Source of the DNA: Rhodocollybia butyracea
Taxonomy: Eukaryota; Basidiomycota; Agaricomycetes; Agaricales; Omphalotaceae
Length of the DNA: 64,000 bases
Direction of reading: 5' to 3'
Assembly: GCA_015501585.1 (NCBI GenBank)
Contig: JADNRY010000001.1
Location: forward strand, 372,001 to 436,000
The translations under genes were made by a program, and so were the position numbers. Of the stretch, positions 59,479 through 64,000 are shown one piece after another (position 1 is the first letter of the stretch; every line of letters begins with the position of its first letter). The notes beneath the pieces were generated by a model. That model was not told the origin of the DNA and did not search any database. It saw nothing but the letters and a program-made list of their open reading frames with translations.

Positions 59479-60700
59479 ATGTCGGGAAAGAAACTTATTT
59501 TAGTCCTCGGAGCCACTGGTGTTCAAGGAACTCCCGTCGTCTCTTCTCTGCTTGCACCCCAAGACAAAAGACCATCACCGTACGCTGTGAGAGCGCTTAC
59601 GCGAAACATTACGAGTGAGCCGGCTCAAGCCCTAGTTGCTTTGGGCGCCGAATTATTTCAAGGTTAGAGTTCCATGATTTCTTCCTTCCACTTTGATGGT
59701 ACGATCTCCTAACCTAATAGGACGGTTTGACGATATCAAGAGCATTGCTGCTGCTCTCGAAGGATGCTACGGTGTTTTCGTGAACACAGACACATTCTCT
59801 GTTGGTGAACAAGGAGAAATATATGCTGCTATCAAGATATTTCAACAAGCGCATCGTGCTAAGCAGCTGAAACATTTCATTTGGAGTGGGCTTGATTTTG
59901 GAAGCAAGGCAGGTGTCTGTTTGTTAGAATGGTGGACGGAATCTCCCACTTATTGTTTCTTGTACTGCGCTAGCTTGGTAACTACGATCCCAAGTACCAT
60001 GCGATACATCTTGACGCGAAAGGGATTGTCAGCGATTTTCTGCGATCTCAGCCTTCCAGCTCCAGTGGAGATTCATTGACGTGGTCTATCATCACTACTG
60101 GTCCATACATGGAGAACCTAGCGGGTGTAAGTGCGAAATACCTTTGAATCTTTCATGGTTCAACTATGAATATTATTTTAGGTACTTCTTGGGCCTCTGC
60201 CGAAACGCGAAAATGGTGCAGTAGTGTTCGCTCTTCCCGTGGACGGTCATATTCCGGCGATCAGCATCGAAGATATAGGCTGGTGGGTCCGTTACACATT
60301 CGACCATCGTTCAGAAACTTCGGGGCAAGAACTTAAGATTGCAACGGAAATGATGACAGTCGATCAGCTCGTTAAAACTTTTACGCGTGTGACGGGAATA
60401 CCGGCTGTTCGAAAACGAATGTCGGTTGAGGAATATCTGAATAGGTATCCTCAAATGGTAAATCGACCGGTTGTGCCAACGCAGCCTCATGGTCCTACCG
60501 TTAAAGATACGTATACTGGGATGTTCCACGTCTGGTCAGATGATCTATTGACGAGGGATATGGAGTGGATTAGACGGATTCATCCGACTGGGTACACATT
60601 GGAGAGTTGGATCAGGGAGAAAGGATGGGATGGAACTCTTTCCCCGGATATGAGGTTTTTCCAAGACAAAAAGAAAGAAATAAAGAAATCGGCACTTTAA
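59479..60700 (+). CDS. NmrA-like family protein, copy 2
   Basis: Tandem paralogue 92 bp downstream of copy 1, ATG 59479 (MSGKKLILVLGATGVQGTPV). It keeps the GATGVQG motif, RALTRNITSEPAQALVALGA, FDDIKSIAAALEGCYGVFVN, KQLKHFIWSGLDFGSK, HLD AKGIVSDFLRSQPSSSSG, GHIPAISIEDIGWWVRYTFD and IHPTGYTLESWIREKGWDG, and ends in a Lys-rich tail (FFQDKKKEIKKSAL). The intron after GSK (59909-59973) works only with a GC donor (GCAGGT): the nearby GT would shift the frame to a stop, and copy 1 has GTCAGT at the equivalent place. The intron in copy 1 at AKG is cleanly absent here. Confidence 0.88.
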
Positions 60701-60920
60701 TAGAAAGGTAGGTGTCGCTATGTACAACATGAATGTAAATTTGTTATAGAGAGGAAGATAGAGATGAAGAGGTGTTCAAAACGTAATTGGATTCGGAAGG
60801 AATGTGTTTGCAGACCAGAAGAACTTGAGGGGAAGATATTTTTTTGAAGGAGCAGTAGGTACCCACAGCTTCGGACCACGAAGTGACCACGTAACGCCGT
60901 CTAAGATAAAAGCATTGACC

Positions 60921-62132
60921 TCAAGGATCAGATAGGTAGCCTTTGGAACATAACTTACTTGGGAGTCGACATTCTCGAAGCATAGGGCAAGACGTATCAG
61001 AGGCCCAGGAGAGCATTAAAACTTCGTCTTGCTTATAAGTCGGTGCTAGGGACTCAGAGGAGCCGTACAAACGCGGAGGACGGACAGCACTTGGAGGATA
61101 CTGATCCATATCCAGATATTCGAGGTACTTGAAACGTGACAAGGCCTTACAGATGGTTGACTAGGAAACGATGAATACGAGCTCGAGAAGATGCTCTAGG
61201 GATTAAGCCACTGACCTTAGGCTCGAGTTGTACGCCGTTCAATCCAAGTCTAGTGATATCCGGAAGTCTCTCAGACACCTTGATAAGAATATTGGTATTG
61301 CTTGTGGACGACCTAAAGAGGCTGCGATGCACGGCGAGTTCTTCCAATGTCTTGGAACAATACTTGGCCAGAACACTCAAGGCTTCGTCCAATTCATCCG
61401 TTTTGGGACGTTTGTATCTCCAGTCGATGTGTACTCTATTAAGCGGTGCATGTTTCGCGAAGAGCTTGACGATCTGAGGACTCCCTGATAGATGACGCAG
61501 TTGAGGAAGAGCGGTTGTTTGTGTGGAAACGTCTGGATGTAATGGAAGAAAACTGTTGAAGGAAAGGCTGACGAGGGTGGTAGTGCGTGAAATGAAGGAT
61601 AAAACTGGTTGTTTCAATGGCATGTCATATGAAAGGACGCGAAGATTTGGCAAGGTACACTGAGAAAGTAGCTGCGCATATTTTGCGCTGAGTGGTGGTA
61701 TGGAAAGTTCCTGCAAGTTGGGCAGTGATGGCAAAAGTAGCACTGCCTTTTCTCCTGGAGCGACATTTTGAAGAGATCTGAGGTACCTTGGTGTTGGTAC
61801 AATTTGTTCAAACAAACGTGAAAGCTTTAGGCGACTTACGGGTCCTCTGGGAGCTCTCCTAGCCAGGTATAGTGCTCGATCGCAGAAATTAGCTGTATGG
61901 GAAGTATAAGGGACTTTACTGCACGAGCTGCACGTTTATTACAAGCGAGAGTGCTCAAACACTGGTCATTAACATGGTGACTGGAGATATCCTTGTATAG
62001 TATACCCAAAGCGAGATTCTGGAAGTCGTGGCAAACCAGGCTGAAAGAGAGCAGGTCTTTGACGGGGAGAGCAATGGCGATGAGCGAGATAAGTTCTACT
62101 GAGAGGTGAGTGTGAGGTTTCGCATTGGCCAT
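60921..62132 (-). CDS. F-box protein
   Basis: Three exons, about 365 residues. Start ATG 62132 (MANAKPHTHLSVELISLIAI) or the in-frame ATG 62192 adding 20 residues (MTHQPLISNSDIPTLLQSTT). The F-box reads HLSVELISLIAIALPVKDLL, then FSLVCHDFQNLALGILYKDI. Leucine-rich segments follow: LLLPSLPNLQELSIPPLS, QLLSQCTLPNLRVLSYDMPL, TTTLVSLSFNSFLPLHP, LPQLRHLSGSP, KTLEELAVHRSLFRS and LPDITRLGLNGVQLEPK, then ALSRFKYLEYLDMDQYPPSA. The introns (62 and 65 nt or so) restore frame at EDP/YLRSL and EPK/ALSRF. Likely an SCF substrate adaptor of the fungal F-box/LRR expansion. Convergent with NmrA copy 2 and divergent from the cohesin gene. Confidence 0.8.
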
Positions 62133-62271
62133 TGTAGTAGATTGTAGTAGAGTCGGGATATCCGAATTTGAAATGAGAGGTTGGTGAGTCATAGGTCACG
62201 CGAGTCATCAGACAACGCGAGGTCTGTCAAACACAAGTCAACATGTTACATCTTTCCTCGCGTTTTCGACG

Positions 62272-64000
62272 ATGAGTTCCAATTCATCGCCTCCTGGCCC
62301 GCGACGCTCTCACCGCGACAAGAAACCTGTCAAAATTTTCACAATAGGTAATTTTATCTTTTCTCGTTGTTTAGTTGTCTAAAATTTTAGTAGAGACCGA
62401 AAGTTCTACCACAAACCGCAAAAGAAAGCACGCGGGCACTGACGATGAAGGGCCTGTTGTACTCAACGGAGGTGATGCAGTGGATGACGATGATGATCCT
62501 GAGCAGGACGAGCCAAATGCCGATGGCAGCGACGGCGAGGACGGGCCCCCAAAAAAGTCCAGGAAGAAAACCAAAGGCCAGCCTGCGGCAAAGAAAGCAC
62601 GTACAGCAGCTCCATCAACGCGTAAACTCAAAAAACCACGCGTACCGAAGGATCCTGCTACTACGAAATCCAAGAAACGCGCCACCGAGGCCCCTAATGC
62701 ACCATTTGACCCTGCTGCTCTCACTCAAGCTACTCACATCTCCTCCGACAACCCTCTGTTTAATGCCATCGTGAACCCGAATGCTGCCCTCCAAGGAACC
62801 GTAGAAGACTTTCTCGAGTCTCTAGGTCAAGACGAAAACCAGGCGCTCGCAGAGCTGGTCAACATGATTCTACGCTGTTGTGCTTGTAACGGCACCATAG
62901 ACAGCGATGCGGCTGTAGATTATGATGGGGTAGCCGATGTGCTGGATGATCTATCCGAGGATTTGAAAAAGGTGAAGCTAGAATTCATCTCGGAACCCTT
63001 CATGTCATTTACACTTTAATAGACAACTTCACCTGCAGGAACCTATCCATTAATCTCCAAAAACTTGCCGTTTCATAATTCCAAAACTAAATATTCCTTT
63101 CGCGCAAATCTTTGCGAGTTTATTTCCCGCCTTATAAGCGCTTCTGCCCTACTTGGCCCGCTCTATGACTCTCCGCTCGTAGATACACTTGAGGTTTGTT
63201 TATACCTTTGTTGCTACGTACTTCATCTAAACTCTCATAGGTCTGGCTAGTTCCCATGTCATCATCTCAGATCCGTTCAATTCGTCATACTTCGACGGTT
63301 ATCGCCTTGGAAGTTGAAACTGCTCTATCCCGAGTAGCCAAAGACGTCGAGAAGGAGGTTGAAGTTGCCGGACGAATGAAAGAGGGCGAAAAGAAGCGAG
63401 CTCGTAGCAAGGGCGCGACAGGCAGTGTCAAGGGAAAAGACAAGGAAATCGATGCCAAGTTGCGCGATAGTAAAGCGAAACAGAAGAAACTGGCTGAATT
63501 CATCAAGGAATTCATTGACGGGTAAGCTTCGGTCAATCCGCAACCTCTGCAACCTCTTGTTCATCCAATTTTTCCTACAGTGTTTTCGTTCACCGTATCC
63601 GCGACCTCGAACCAGTTATTCGGACCGAATGTGTCTCATCTCTCTCCTCCTACTTTGATACCCTCCCTCTTATTTCCTGACCGACTCGAATTATCTCCTT
63701 TATGTTGGTGGGGTACTCGAAGATCCAGCTTCATCCGTTCGTCTAGCTGCCATCAAAGCCTTACAAGTGGTGTACGAAGGCTCAGGGGCCGGAAATGGTG
63801 CCAAGAACAAAGGCAGAGGCGACGTTGCAATTCTTCCTTCGGTGAGACACTTCACAGCTCGGTTCCTTCCAAGACTGCTGCAGATTGCACGCTTTGACGT
63901 TGATATCGGTGTAAGAGTGGCTTTGATGACCGTTTTAGGTTGCATAGATGAACTCGGTGGGTCTTGTGGCATTTCCAAGTTTCTGTTAACTCAGTGCGCA
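62272..64000 (+). CDS. SCC3: Cohesin subunit STAG/Scc3, N-terminal part (3' truncated; apparent frame break)
   Basis: HEAT-repeat cohesin subunit that binds Scc1 and DNA. ATG 62272 (MSSNSSPPGPRRSHRDKKPV), then a Lys-rich nuclear-localisation stretch (KKSRKKTKGQPAAKKARTA). The folded part starts ISSDNPLFNAIVNPNAALQG, TVEDFLESLGQDENQALAEL, VNMILRCCACNG, then YPLISKNLPFHN and the STAG domain FRANLCEFISRLISASALLG. Next VIALEVETALSRVAKDVEKE, DAKLRDSKAKQKKLAEFIKE and VFVHRIRDLEPVIRTECVSS. At about 63668 the frame breaks: the family continuation (SYFLTDSNYLLYVGGVLEDP, then ASSVRLAAIKALQ) lies one base out, with no splice site between. A missing base is implied. The gene continues beyond the window. 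Confidence 0.88.

Noticed and set aside
1..64000. CRISPR arrays, bacterial operons, rRNA or tRNA genes
   Set aside because: None seen by eye. The intron-rich gene structure is eukaryotic, and no tRNA T-loop/acceptor pairing was found. A tRNAscan run would be more sensitive.

Overview
The window is nuclear DNA from a filamentous basidiomycete, most likely an agaricomycete. Nearly every gene is broken by many 45-65 nt introns, and the gene families fit this group: Zn2Cys6 regulators with a fungal transcription-factor domain, F-box proteins, a GH128 glucanase, NmrA-like proteins, a fused FOL1 folate enzyme and a Chs7-like chaperone. Gene models were assembled by hand, joining exons by reading frame, GT/GC-AG borders and remembered family sequence. 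No database search or transcript data were used.

Layout. 1-904: 3' end of glycerol kinase. 1472-2986 (-): bHLH regulator. 4051-6168: tandem pair of HPP-family membrane proteins. 6318-7363 (-): small secreted protein. 8231-9499 (-): short-chain dehydrogenase. 10240-10402: four CArG-box (MADS-type) sites. 10953-11633: tail-anchored protein. 12040-16477 (-): large Zn2Cys6 regulator. 16.5-20.1 kb: gene-poor. 20134-21319: Chs7-like chaperone. 21637-22694 (-): GH128 glucanase with an apparent frameshift. 23562-26710: second Zn2Cys6 regulator. 26889-29614 (-): FOL1. 29853-30689: SEC11. 30878-32091: alpha/beta hydrolase. 32674-38126: IBTK-like ankyrin/RCC1/BTB protein. 39387-40827: C2H2 regulator. 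41250-42496 (-): EMC2. 42644-44024: exopolyphosphatase. 44.0-47.6 kb: gene-poor, with repeats. 47646-48704: F-box protein. 51231-52062: nucleotidyltransferase-like protein. 53698-54966: multi-pass membrane protein. 55766-58049 (-): F-box protein. 58161-60700: tandem NmrA-like pair. 60921-62132 (-): F-box protein. 62272 to the end: cohesin STAG/Scc3 subunit, incomplete.

There is no operon-like pathway cluster. Housekeeping genes (glycerol kinase, FOL1, SEC11, EMC2, exopolyphosphatase, cohesin) alternate with lineage-specific and regulatory genes. FOL1/SEC11 and EMC2/exopolyphosphatase are tight head-to-head pairs that probably share promoters.

The most distinctive observations are: (1) at least eight introns that fit the reading frame only with a GC donor, out of about 100 modelled, including two paralogue pairs where one copy has GT and the other GC; (2) four CC(A/T)6GG sites spaced 52, 41 and 53 bp apart, close to whole helical turns; (3) reading-frame breaks in the GH128 and STAG genes and possibly one Zn2Cys6 gene, which may be sequence errors or real decay; (4) an intron present in one NmrA copy and cleanly absent from the other.
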